Origin: Candidatus Hinthialibacteria bacterium OLB16
GTDB lineage: Bacteria; Hinthialibacterota; Hinthialibacteria; OLB16
Length of the DNA: 46,698 nt
Assembly: GCA_001567115.1 (NCBI GenBank)
Contig: LMZT01000085.1
Location: forward strand, 1 to 46,698
Direction of reading: 5' to 3'
Below, piece by piece: positions 36,793-44,782 of this stretch. Below the pieces are notes generated by a model. It was not told where the DNA came from, ran no database searches, and saw only the letters and a program-made list of their open reading frames with translations. Positions within the stretch are counted from its first letter, which is position 1; each line of letters opens with the position of its first letter. The translations under genes were made by a program, and so were the position numbers.

Positions 36793-38141
36793 TTCTTCGC
36801 CTCGACCGAATTGTTCGCCAGGTTGTTCAGCTGTTGTTTCGTCAGGTCAAATTCGGATTTTTTTTCCGGTTCCTGCCTCAAAAAAGCATCTGTTTCAGGC
36901 TTTTTATCGATCGCGAGATCGACATCCGGGTTTGTTCCTTTCCGGTAAGCACCCAGATTGATCATATCTTCCATTTCCTCATAGGTGGCCATACGGTTCC
37001 TGACAATGGCAGCCGCTGCGCGATGCCTCGGATCGACAATGTCATTCATGACACGTGAAATGCTGCGCAGCGGATCGATGGCTGGGTAATGGTTTTTATG
37101 GGCCAGATTGCGTGTCAACACGATATGTCCATCGAGAATCCCGCGTGCGGCATCGCTGATCGGCTCATTCATGTCGTCTCCCTCCACGAGAACCGTGATC
37201 AGCCCGGTGATGCTTCCACGATGCGGGGAGGTACCACATCTTTCCAGGAATCTGGGGAGCATGTTAAACACCGAAGGCGTATACCCGCGTGAAGTCGGGG
37301 GTTCACCGATAGCCAGTCCGATCTCTCTCTGGGCCAGGGCCATACGGGTGACTGAATCCATCATAAATGCGACTTTCAATCCCTCATCCCTGAAGTACTC
37401 AGCGATGGACATGGCGGTATGTGCTGCCCGGACCCGGACCAGTGGGGGCTTATCGCTGGTGGCCACAACCACCACACTCCGCGCCAATCCTTCAGGACCT
37501 AAATCCCTCTCGATAAAATCCCGGACTTCCCTGGAGCGTTCACCCACCAGTGCCACAACAATCACTTCTGCTTCGGAATACTTCGCGATCATCCCCAGAA
37601 GGGTGCTCTTACCCACCCCGCTTCCGGCGAATATTCCCACGCGCTGGCCTTCCCCAAGTGTCAGCAGGCCATCGATGGCCCTCACCCCGGTGGGAAGGAT
37701 CTCCTCGACTCGTCGCCGAGCCATGGAGTCGGTCGGCTCACGATGAATCGGAACTCTTTTTTCATAAAGCAGAGGGCCTTGGCCATCCATCGGTGCTCCA
37801 AGTCCATCCAGCACTCTTCCCAGTAGGTTTTTTCCGGTGGGAACCTGGGCTTCGAGGCCGAGGGAAACGACCTCATCTCCGGGTGAAATCCCCGCCAGCA
37901 CACCCAGTGGCATCAGGAGTGTCTTACCCTTTCGGAACCCGACAATCTCAGCACGAACCGGTTCTCTGAGGCGCGAAGATTGGATCTTGCAGACATCTCC
38001 AATACTTCCCGCCGGTCCGGCGGATTCGATCACCAGGCCGATAATTTCCTCGACTCTTCCAATCTGCAGGATCGGATCGACCTCACTGGTGCGAGTCCTG
38101 TACAGGTCCCAGTCGAGAGATGGTGCTTCGATCGGCTTCAT
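36789..38141 (-). CDS. fliI: Flagellum-specific ATP synthase FliI
   Basis: ATPase of the flagellar type III export apparatus, homologous to F1-beta. The 450-residue protein has the Walker A GSGVGKSTLLG, the VALVGERSREVRDF motif, the Walker B VAFMMDSVTRMALAQRE, PTSRGYTPSVFNMLPRFLERCG and ISDAARGILDGHIVLTR, all FliI-type. The C-terminus ends in a charged tail (PEKKSEFDLTKQQLNN). It overlaps fliH by four bases upstream and fliJ as ATGA downstream. Confidence 0.96.
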   Translation of the reverse strand: MKPIEAPSLDWDLYRTRTSEVDPILQIGRVEEIIGLVIESAGPAGSIGDVCKIQSSRLREPVRAEIVGFRKGKTLLMPLGVLAGISPGDEVVSLGLEAQVPTGKNLLGRVLDGLGAPMDGQGPLLYEKRVPIHREPTDSMARRRVEEILPTGVRAIDGLLTLGEGQRVGIFAGSGVGKSTLLGMIAKYSEAEVIVVALVGERSREVRDFIERDLGPEGLARSVVVVATSDKPPLVRVRAAHTAMSIAEYFRDEGLKVAFMMDSVTRMALAQREIGLAIGEPPTSRGYTPSVFNMLPRFLERCGTSPHRGSITGLITVLVEGDDMNEPISDAARGILDGHIVLTRNLAHKNHYPAIDPLRSISRVMNDIVDPRHRAAAAIVRNRMATYEEMEDMINLGAYRKGTNPDVDLAIDKKPETDAFLRQEPEKKSEFDLTKQQLNNLANNSVEAKK

Positions 38142-38893
38142 GGCCCTGGATCGCTTTCTTCTTTTTGCGGCAGCACCGCTCTCATGATTTCGTCCACCTG
38201 AGTCCGAATCCTTGCATCGATAATGCCGGAGGGTGTTTCGATGCGGACTCCACCCCGGTCGACACGCCTGTCAACCTCCAGCTGAACAGTTTTGATGTCA
38301 TCGAATTTATGGATGAGGTCGAGCTTGTGAATTTCCAGAATCTTCAGGTCATCCGGATGAACATGCAGTGTCACCTGCTGGCGCTCTCTGGCTCGCTTCA
38401 ATGCTTCCTCAACAGTGCGCAGGACCAGCTCCCGGTCCTCATCCTGGACTCTATGAATCAACCGCCGCGCCACCTGCAGAGCCAGATCGATCAGATCGTC
38501 CCTGTTGTCTTCCAGCATCTTTGACAATGCGAGCTGTGTGCTTTCGATGACCTTTCCAAAATCCTCAAAGGCCTGTTCGACCATGGGACGATAGTTCGAA
38601 TCGATTTCATTCTTTTCGTCGATCAATGCCTGTTCGCGTGTCTGCCGGAAGATTTCCTCCCTGCTGGCTTCCGCTTCCTGCTGGATGCGCCTGGCTTCTT
38701 CAAGCGCCTGGGTTCGTTCTTTGATTGCGGCTTGCATGGCGGCCCGTTTGATTCTCTCTGCGGCTTTCTGAGCGTCATCGATGATCCGGTCCGCGTCAGT
38801 CTCGGCATTCTGGAGAATCTGGTCGCTATACCGGATTCTAACCGGCTCCTGGGCAACTTCGACTCTAAGGACTTTGGGTTTGCCTGTCATCAT
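38138..38893 (-). CDS. fliH: Flagellar assembly protein FliH
   Basis: Negative regulator and tether of FliI at the C-ring. The 251-residue protein has a long N-terminal coiled coil rich in Glu, Arg and Ala (ADRIIDDAQKAAERIKRAAM) and a C-terminal FliH/YscL-type domain, with LIDLALQVARRLIHRVQDED and VTLHVHPDDLKIL and the ending VDRGGVRIETPSGIIDARI that resembles the E-subunit-like beta-alpha fold. ATG 38893 is followed by a second ATG. It overlaps fliI by four bases and lies 54 bases after fliG. Confidence 0.92.
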   Translation of the reverse strand: MMTGKPKVLRVEVAQEPVRIRYSDQILQNAETDADRIIDDAQKAAERIKRAAMQAAIKERTQALEEARRIQQEAEASREEIFRQTREQALIDEKNEIDSNYRPMVEQAFEDFGKVIESTQLALSKMLEDNRDDLIDLALQVARRLIHRVQDEDRELVLRTVEEALKRARERQQVTLHVHPDDLKILEIHKLDLIHKFDDIKTVQLEVDRRVDRGGVRIETPSGIIDARIRTQVDEIMRAVLPQKEESDPGP

Positions 38894-38947
38894 ATCTTAC
38901 ATTATGTAATTATATTATATATGGGTTGCCATTTAACCTTACAGATA

Positions 38948-39973
38948 TCAGGTGATAAGGTCTTCTTCGGACCGTGTGATCGTAATTTCACCTGCCTCTT
39001 CGAGGCGCCGAATAACCGAAACGAATCTCTGCTGAGCTTCTTCCACCTGGCGCACACGCACCGGTCCCATGAACTCCATATCTTCCTTGACGATCTCTGC
39101 CGCCCTCTGGGACATATTGCTGAAGATTTTCTGTTTGACGTCATCGGAAGAGCCTTTGAGGACGACTGCGAGTTCTCTCTGATCGACTTCCTTGAGTACC
39201 TGCTGAATGGAGCGGTCATCCAGAAGAACCACATCTTCAAAGACAAACATCTTTTTCTTGATCGAATCGGCCAGCTCTGCATTTTCCGCCTCGAGGGTTT
39301 CCATGATCGAACGTTCCGTTGTCCGATCGACCCTGTTAAGCAGCTCTGCAAGCGCTTCGACACCACCGACAGTAGTAAACTCCTGTGAGAGGACAGTGGC
39401 GATTTTTCTTTCGAGAACTCTTTCAACCTCACGGGTTATTTCTGGCGCTGTCTGGTCCATGGTGGCAATCCGCAAGGCGACCTCCGCCTGCTGTTCCGGA
39501 GGCAGTGCGCTGATAACCGGGGCAGCCTGTTCAGGTGACAGGTGCGAGAGGATCAAAGCGATGGTCTGAGGGTGCTCTCCCTGGATGAAGTTGAGCAGGT
39601 GTTCCGGTTCGACCCTTTTCACAAAATCGAATGGTGTGACCTGCAGAACTCCCTGGAGCCGTGCAATGATTTCCAGAGCCTTTTTCGGGCCGACAGCCTT
39701 TTCAAGAATGTCTCTTGCTTTCTGGATGCCACCCTGGCCAAGGACCTGCTGAGCCATGGCGGTATGGTAAAACTCCTCGAGCACCAGGTTGATGGTATCG
39801 GCACTCATGCTTCCAAGCGCGGCAATTTCGACTGTCACCTGTTCGATTTCAGCATCGGTTAGATTCCGGTAGATATCGGCTGCTATCTCGGGGCCAAGCG
39901 CCACGAGCAGAATCGCCGCTTTCTTTCTTCCGGTCAGGTCGGTTCCATTTTCAGCCTTGCTTCTGCGTACCAT
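38948..39973 (-). CDS. fliG: Flagellar motor switch protein FliG
   Basis: C-ring protein that carries motor torque and joins the MS ring to FliM. The 341-residue protein has LTGRKKAAILLVALG at the N-terminus for FliF binding, the middle-domain EHPQTIALILSHL (EHPQR-type motif), and the C-terminal charged torque helix with LDDRSIQQVLKEVDQRELAVVLKG and MSQRAAEIVKEDMEFMGPVRVRQVEEAQ, including the conserved Arg and Asp/Glu positions. The length is normal. It starts seven bases after the fliF stop. Confidence 0.97.
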   Translation of the reverse strand: MVRRSKAENGTDLTGRKKAAILLVALGPEIAADIYRNLTDAEIEQVTVEIAALGSMSADTINLVLEEFYHTAMAQQVLGQGGIQKARDILEKAVGPKKALEIIARLQGVLQVTPFDFVKRVEPEHLLNFIQGEHPQTIALILSHLSPEQAAPVISALPPEQQAEVALRIATMDQTAPEITREVERVLERKIATVLSQEFTTVGGVEALAELLNRVDRTTERSIMETLEAENAELADSIKKKMFVFEDVVLLDDRSIQQVLKEVDQRELAVVLKGSSDDVKQKIFSNMSQRAAEIVKEDMEFMGPVRVRQVEEAQQRFVSVIRRLEEAGEITITRSEEDLIT

Positions 39974-39979
39974 GTCAGT

Positions 39980-41593
39980 TTACTCCGCCAGCCAGTTTCT
40001 CAGGATGCCGACAAAATCTTCAGGTTTGCCTTTGGCATAATTTTCGATCTCTTCCCGTATAATTCTGCTCTTCTGTTCTTCCGGGGGTAAGTTCTCGAGA
40101 TCGCCGATGGACCGCAGCCCGAATTCACGCTGCGAAGGCTCTGGGATTCTCGGCCCAGGAAGTGAAATCTCCTCGGAGCGAACCAGTTCCTCTTCGGCCG
40201 GTTTGATGGAGAAAACCTTGCGCAGGAAATAGAAGAATACAAGAATCGAAATCAAAGCAGCTGCCAGAAATGCCGCGCTTTCCACATTGGTCCGGATGGT
40301 TTCCCAGCGGGCCTCAGTTTCTGCCAGGATCTCTCCGGAACGGTCAAACGGCACCTGGTTGAGCACGAAGTGATGGCGGGTGCTGTTTTCGATGTGGGCT
40401 GCCGCCAGCTTGAGAGACTTCTCCAGCTCCGCCATCTGTTCCGGTGTGCGCTGGACATACTTTTTTTCGCCATTTTCAATCGTCGGAACATAATTGACAG
40501 CGATTGAGATCCACTGTGTTTCGAGCTCTCCCGGGGCGACCTCGGTGCTGGTTTCCCGGACCAGGCGCGGCTCATTATCCACCTCCTGGGTTTCCTGGGT
40601 CATGCTGGAGTTGCTGGCGTGGCTGCTACTGTCCGGTCCGATATTGTCATCGGGATTATTCGAAGGGGTCCCCGGGATTCCACCCGGCTGGTTGGTTTTA
40701 TCTTCAATCTCTTCTGTCCGGCGCCTCTTCTCGAAGGGGTTTTCCGCATCGATGTATTTTTCTTTGATCGCTTTTTTATCGAAATTCAATTTGACATCGG
40801 CGGCGATGGTATAATTGGCGCCGCCACCGACGATCGGATCGAGGATATTCGCGCAGGCCTTGATGCGGCGCTCGCGGAGCAGCTCTTCGGATTTGCGCTG
40901 CTCGTCAGTGAGCAACTCGGTTTCAGATTTCTCACGATACCCGGACAGCACCCGGCTGTTTTCGTCAGTGACAATGACATCAGCCGGTTTAAGCCCGGGC
41001 AGGGCATTGGCGACAGTCCATTGAATTCCCTGGACCGATTCCTTTGGGAGGGTCTGGCCCCGGGTGCCGACTTTGACCGATGCGGTGGGTTTCGTGTCTC
41101 CACTCGGGAACAGGCCTTTTTCTCTTTCGGTCAGCTGAACACGCGCCCAGTCAATCAGGTCGGATCCTTTTTCGACAGTCGATTCGAGTTCTTCCTGGAG
41201 TGCACGCAGGCGGGTTTCGCGGAACTGGGCGCTGGTCTGGCTCCAGTTATATTCTTTGAGGATCCCATACCCCCCCAGGGGTTTCTGGCGATTGCTGATG
41301 GCAAATTCCGCACGCAGCTTGTCACGGTCCCCAAAGACATAGACCGCTCCATCGCGGATGTTGTAGCGTGCGCCTTTCTCGTCGAGAAACCGGCTGAGCT
41401 CCCCAACCTCGGCGTCATCGAGGCCGCCATAAAGGAAATCCCCGCCCGGCAGGAAATAGGCTGCCAAAGATATTCCCAGCAGCCCCAGCAGGAGGGCGCT
41501 TGTCAGGCCTCCGACAAGCCATTTTTGGCCTGCGGTCAGCTGGGACCAGAGTCTCTTGATATCTTCCTGGAGACGAATTAACCAGTCTGGCAT
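39980..41593 (-). CDS. fliF: Flagellar MS-ring protein FliF (full length)
   Basis: The 537-residue protein has two membrane helices (about residues 24-48 and 445-465) with a large periplasmic part between. Ring-building domain 1 begins LYGGLDDAEVGELSRFLDEKG, domain 2 has IDWARVQLTEREKGLF and IQWTVANALPGLKPADVIV, domain 3 has ILDPIVGGGANYTIAADVKL. A low-complexity loop (about 330-370) fits the beta-collar insertion. The C-terminal cytoplasmic tail ends EDFVGILRNWLAE, the FliG-binding segment. It therefore can build a complete MS ring. Upstream lie two short FliF-like genes, and fliG follows after seven bases. Confidence 0.95.
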   Translation of the reverse strand: MPDWLIRLQEDIKRLWSQLTAGQKWLVGGLTSALLLGLLGISLAAYFLPGGDFLYGGLDDAEVGELSRFLDEKGARYNIRDGAVYVFGDRDKLRAEFAISNRQKPLGGYGILKEYNWSQTSAQFRETRLRALQEELESTVEKGSDLIDWARVQLTEREKGLFPSGDTKPTASVKVGTRGQTLPKESVQGIQWTVANALPGLKPADVIVTDENSRVLSGYREKSETELLTDEQRKSEELLRERRIKACANILDPIVGGGANYTIAADVKLNFDKKAIKEKYIDAENPFEKRRRTEEIEDKTNQPGGIPGTPSNNPDDNIGPDSSSHASNSSMTQETQEVDNEPRLVRETSTEVAPGELETQWISIAVNYVPTIENGEKKYVQRTPEQMAELEKSLKLAAAHIENSTRHHFVLNQVPFDRSGEILAETEARWETIRTNVESAAFLAAALISILVFFYFLRKVFSIKPAEEELVRSEEISLPGPRIPEPSQREFGLRSIGDLENLPPEEQKSRIIREEIENYAKGKPEDFVGILRNWLAE

Positions 41594-41684
41594 CTTCTAC
41601 CATCCCATTGTCTGGATTCGCTCCAAGACCAACATGCACAATTCAGGCCACCAATCCCATTGTGGACTGGTAAATTTGTTTGTT

Positions 41685-42356
41685 TCAATTTTCCAGCGGT
41701 GATGAACGAGTCAACTCCCGGCCATCTTCATTCAGCACCAGGACATCCGAGGGTTTCAAGCCGGCAAACGAATTTGCCACCACCCACTGGATCCGCTCGA
41801 CATCGATATCCGGCAGCACCGCTCCACCAGTCCCGACAATCACTGCCGCACCTTTCTTCCCTTCCCCACCCTCCAAAGCAAACCGGTCTCTTTGGCGGAA
41901 TCCAACCCGTGCCCACTCGATATGATCACACCCCTTCGACAGAAGCTTCTCGAGTTCCTTCCGAATCGCATTCAGTCGATGTGGATCGGGATTTGACGAG
42001 CCGGTCAGTTCAACAACTTTTTTTGTCTGCTGGCTATAAAGGTTCTGGCGGTGTTCCTGCCATTCCTGGAACTCTTTCCGAACCTCATCGGCTTCGCCCC
42101 GGATGCTGATAACAGTTCCTTCATCGGTCAGCCGATAATTCATCCCTTTTGATTTGAGGAAATCGACCACATCCGCCATTTTGTCTGAATCCAACCTGTC
42201 GAACAGGACCTTTTCGCCTCTGGCATGGATAACCGCCACCAGCACCAGCTGAATCGACAGCAGCAGGCCGATTGCAGCAACCCCTTTCAAAAAAAGGCCA
42301 GGCGTTCCCTTCTCTGGCATCTTCTTCCCGATCCATTTAATGGCAGCTGAAAACAC
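41685..42356 (-). CDS. Short FliF paralogue with one membrane helix and two ring domains
   Basis: The 223-residue protein starts with a basic segment and a membrane helix (about residues 21-45). Residues 49-86 match ring-building domain 1 (VLFDRLDSDKMADVVDFLKSKG). Residues 146-215 match domain 2: IEWARVGFRQRDRFAL, AAVIVGTGG and IQWVVANSFAGLKPSDVLV, parallel to the same segment of the neighbouring FliF. It ends there, with no domain 3, collar, second membrane helix or FliG-binding tail. The stop is clean and 91 bases precede fliF, so it is not a simple 5' fragment of fliF. It may be an extra MS-ring component or a modulator; function is unknown. Confidence 0.75.
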   Translation of the reverse strand: MFSAAIKWIGKKMPEKGTPGLFLKGVAAIGLLLSIQLVLVAVIHARGEKVLFDRLDSDKMADVVDFLKSKGMNYRLTDEGTVISIRGEADEVRKEFQEWQEHRQNLYSQQTKKVVELTGSSNPDPHRLNAIRKELEKLLSKGCDHIEWARVGFRQRDRFALEGGEGKKGAAVIVGTGGAVLPDIDVERIQWVVANSFAGLKPSDVLVLNEDGRELTRSSPLEN

Positions 42357-42408
42357 GGGTCATTCCCCCAATCCAATCAAACTCACAAGCCCTTACCGGT
42401 ATGACGTT

Positions 42409-43008
42409 TCATGGTTCGATTTGTTCACTCCTCAGTGCGACCTGGTTTTCATGCTTTGTTTCATTCTGATACCCTCGCCAGGGCCGCCAGCTCGTTCCGA
42501 TGATCGAGACATTCCCGATAGGCAGTCCAGGAACTACACGGGCAACCATCTCACGTGCTTCCTGGATATCCTCTTTCGACAATCCACGTGCGAGGATAAA
42601 TGCGATCGGTTCAGCATCCTCCATCTTTCCCGGAAAATAACTCGGCAGTGAAACACAAACCCTTGGTTCGACAACCGCAGGCCAGCGCTGCCGAAACTTC
42701 TTCTCCAGTTCCCTTTCCCAGAGGCCTCTCTGTGCCAGGAGGCGGAGCTCATCAAAGGTTTTGGCTTTTTCGAGGATCGCTATCGGATCTTCTTTGACAT
42801 AGAACGTGCGTTTCTGTTCATCGAAACGATAAGTGACCTGGGTTTTTTTCAGAAAGTCGAAAAGTGTTGGCTGCAGTTCTTCCGGGACACCGACAATCAG
42901 GACTTTCTCCTCTTCGGGAACCCAGGCATCCAGTGTGTAGGACTTCTGAGCACACAGAGTCAAGAACAGCACCACCAGAACCAGACCGGCATGGAAACGA
43001 AACGCCAT
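42409..43008 (-). CDS. Second short FliF/SctJ-like protein with signal sequence
   Basis: The 199-residue protein has an AAGGGGAG ribosome-binding site, an N-terminal hydrophobic segment (about residues 7-20) ending LTLCAQKS, possibly a degenerate lipobox with C19, and no other membrane helix. Residues 36-72 resemble ring-building domain 1 (VLIVGVPEELQPTLFDFLKK). Residues 113-173 resemble domain 2: PRVCVSLPSYF, then IQEAREMVARVVPGLPIGNV and VSIIGTSW, as in FliF and the SctJ/PrgK lipoproteins of type III secretion. It is more diverged than the next gene. Its place between fliE and fliF supports a basal-body role; the exact role is unknown. Confidence 0.65.
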   Translation of the reverse strand: MAFRFHAGLVLVVLFLTLCAQKSYTLDAWVPEEEKVLIVGVPEELQPTLFDFLKKTQVTYRFDEQKRTFYVKEDPIAILEKAKTFDELRLLAQRGLWERELEKKFRQRWPAVVEPRVCVSLPSYFPGKMEDAEPIAFILARGLSKEDIQEAREMVARVVPGLPIGNVSIIGTSWRPWRGYQNETKHENQVALRSEQIEP

Positions 43009-43277
43009 GATTTTCTCCCCTTCCCGTTGTGTTGTCTCTGGAAACCCCCCATGCAGTGGAGCGGACTGGCGGTCCGGGCTTTACCTGAAGGTTTCCGAGA
43101 CTGATAACAACAATCTGCTTTATGGGTGGAAGGAGGATGGACAAATGGGGCAGGCCTGCAGGGTTCTGGAATATCCCCCTGAAACCAATTTGTAGACCCG
43201 ATTCATTTGAACTTTCTCCCCCATCATCCTTGAGTTCCCCAACCCAAAGATGACCCGGCAGCTGCGGGCAGCCTCAA

Positions 43278-43588
43278 TCAGACCTGAAGACGAGAAATTT
43301 CCTGGTAGGCTTCAACTATTTTGTTGCGGATCTGCAATGTAAACTGAAAAGCCAGGTTTGCATCTTCGACCGCCACCATGACATCCTTCAGGTCGGTGAC
43401 TTCGCCGGTCGCAAACTTGCTGATCTTTTCCTCAGCGACTGATTGCAGATTGTTGACTTCCCCCAGTGACTTCTCGAGCAGGTCCCGAAATGAAGCTGAA
43501 CCCGTTGACTCCGGGGCCCTAACCCCTTTGTCAATAGGTTATCCGTACCTCTTGTTGCAACAGGATTTACTGAGATCGGATTAACCAT
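43278..43588 (-). CDS. fliE: Flagellar hook-basal body protein FliE (apparent frameshift)
   Basis: FliE links the MS ring to the proximal rod. From ATG 43588 the frame reads MVNPISVNPVATRGTDNLLT and then breaks at the CCCC run 43523-43526 (plus strand). Adding one base gives TKGVRAPESTGSASFRDLLE and continues as VNNLQSVAEEKISKFATGEV and FQFTLQIRNKIVEAYQEISR, the diagnostic FliE C-terminus, ending at TGA 43278-43280. The rebuilt protein has 103 residues, the normal size. Because fliE is essential for flagella in known systems, a base-calling error is more likely than a real disruption. About 270 bases without a recognised gene separate it from the next gene. Confidence 0.87.
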
Positions 43589-43654
43589 TTGTCTATAGTA
43601 CCTCAAAACCGGTTTGGATTCCAAGGGGGAAAAATAAAATCGGCATCACTTTTT

Positions 43655-44101
43655 TTAGGCGCTTCGACCAATTTCCAGAATCTTGGCTGCGATCTGTTTG
43701 GTGGTGTTCATGGCGGTCACATTGGCTTCATAAGCCCGCGAGGCATCGATCAGGTTCACCATCTCATCCACCACCCGGATATTCGGTTTCCGGACAACCC
43801 CATTCGGGCCGGCATCCGGATGAGAGGGCTCATACACATCCATAAAAGCTTCAACCCCGGAGGCTTCCACTATTTTCGACACCCGAACCCCTGCTCCGAT
43901 GATTTTTTCCTCCTGGGCCTCATCCAGCATCTTAGCGAAATGGGCTTTGGATCCGCCAACCGATTCAAAAACCACCGCACGGCGACGATATGGGCCTCCC
44001 TCTTCCGTCCGGGTGGTCTGGGCATTGGCAATATTGTTGGCTATCACATTCATCCGGATTCTCTGGGCTTCCAGCCCGGATGCCGAAACATCAAAAATCA
44101 T
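43655..44101 (-). CDS. flgC: Flagellar proximal rod protein FlgC
   Basis: The 148-residue rod protein has the N-terminal motif IFDVSASGLEAQRIRMNVIA followed by NNIANAQTTRT, and the C-terminal VDEMVNLIDASRAYEANVTA, both typical of FlgC. The central part contains the PYRRRAVVFE segment of the family. Exported by the flagellar type III system, so no signal peptide. It lies 12 bases after flgB and 66 bases before fliE. Confidence 0.96.
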   Translation of the reverse strand: MIFDVSASGLEAQRIRMNVIANNIANAQTTRTEEGGPYRRRAVVFESVGGSKAHFAKMLDEAQEEKIIGAGVRVSKIVEASGVEAFMDVYEPSHPDAGPNGVVRKPNIRVVDEMVNLIDASRAYEANVTAMNTTKQIAAKILEIGRSA

Positions 44102-44113
44102 GATTCCCTCCTA

Positions 44114-44530
44114 TCACCTTCCCAGAACAGCCGTTTTCAGGTCACGGTAGTTCCGGATCAGCAGTTCGGTCAGCGCGTTCATCCTGCCGCCATTTTTCGC
44201 CAGCTCGGCCATCTCACGATCGATGCTCACATTGCTGCCATCGGCTCGGACCGGAGTCGAAAAATCGGTTCTGGCAGTGGGGGACAGATGCTTCAATGTT
44301 TCGAAAAGAGAGCTGGATTCAACCCCATCCCCGGAAACTATCCCTTCTGCAGAAGATGCTTTCAGTGCGCTTTTCAGGCGTTCCTCGAAACGAATCTCCA
44401 CACGCTGATAACCTGGGGTGTCGACATTGGCGATATTGTTGACAATTGCACGGTGCCTGGCGGAATACCCATCCAGCGCGGACTGAATGACCAGATTGAC
44501 TTTGTTGCGATCGAAAAGTGGATTGATCAT
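44114..44530 (-). CDS. flgB: Flagellar proximal rod protein FlgB
   Basis: The 138-residue rod protein has ALDGYSARHRAIVNNIANVD with TPGYQR, the FlgB signature, and the C-terminal MNALTELLIRNYRDLKTA. I chose ATG 44530 because GGAG lies seven bases upstream; the open frame extends to 44557. It is the first gene of the flagellar run. Upstream (about 44582-44594) a small inverted repeat GGAAT-GTG-ATTCC lies near AT-rich sequence that may hold the operon promoter, but I cannot define -35/-10, sigma-28 or sigma-54 elements with confidence. Confidence 0.95.
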   Translation of the reverse strand: MINPLFDRNKVNLVIQSALDGYSARHRAIVNNIANVDTPGYQRVEIRFEERLKSALKASSAEGIVSGDGVESSSLFETLKHLSPTARTDFSTPVRADGSNVSIDREMAELAKNGGRMNALTELLIRNYRDLKTAVLGR

Positions 44531-44680
44531 TGTTTTCTCCAATTCATGTCCAAGCATCTTTTATACCACTTCTATTTTACCGGAATGTGATTCCTGTAAG
44601 TTCTTTATGTTAAGGATGTTGCATGACATTTAACCAATGGGGATTCTGTATGAAACACATGGAAAAAAATGCCGATGGTT

Positions 44681-44725
44681 TCACTTTCGGTCCCCCTGGA
44701 GGATTTTTTCCCTTCGCGAAAGTGA
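44681..44725. repeat. Inverted repeat upstream of the ROK kinase gene
   Basis: Perfect 9-base arms TCACTTTCG (44681-44689) and CGAAAGTGA (44717-44725) are separated by 27 bases, within the region between the divergent flgB and ROK genes and about 58 bases before the ROK start. It may be an operator or an attenuator-like hairpin; there is no direct evidence for either. Confidence 0.4.
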
Positions 44726-44782
44726 GGTTCTCTGATAGTCTTTCAAGGCTTGAATCAGATGACCGGTTTCAAGGAGTTGTTC

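Noticed and set aside
40619-41581. Long open frame (about 320 codons) on the plus strand opposite fliF
   Set aside because: It is antisense to a clearly conserved gene, has no ribosome-binding site or family motif, and such frames are expected from the codon bias of fliF.
44582-44594. GGAAT-GTG-ATTCC as a regulator binding site for flgB
   Set aside because: Five-base arms are too short to stand out in this amount of sequence, and no matching site occurs at other promoters examined.
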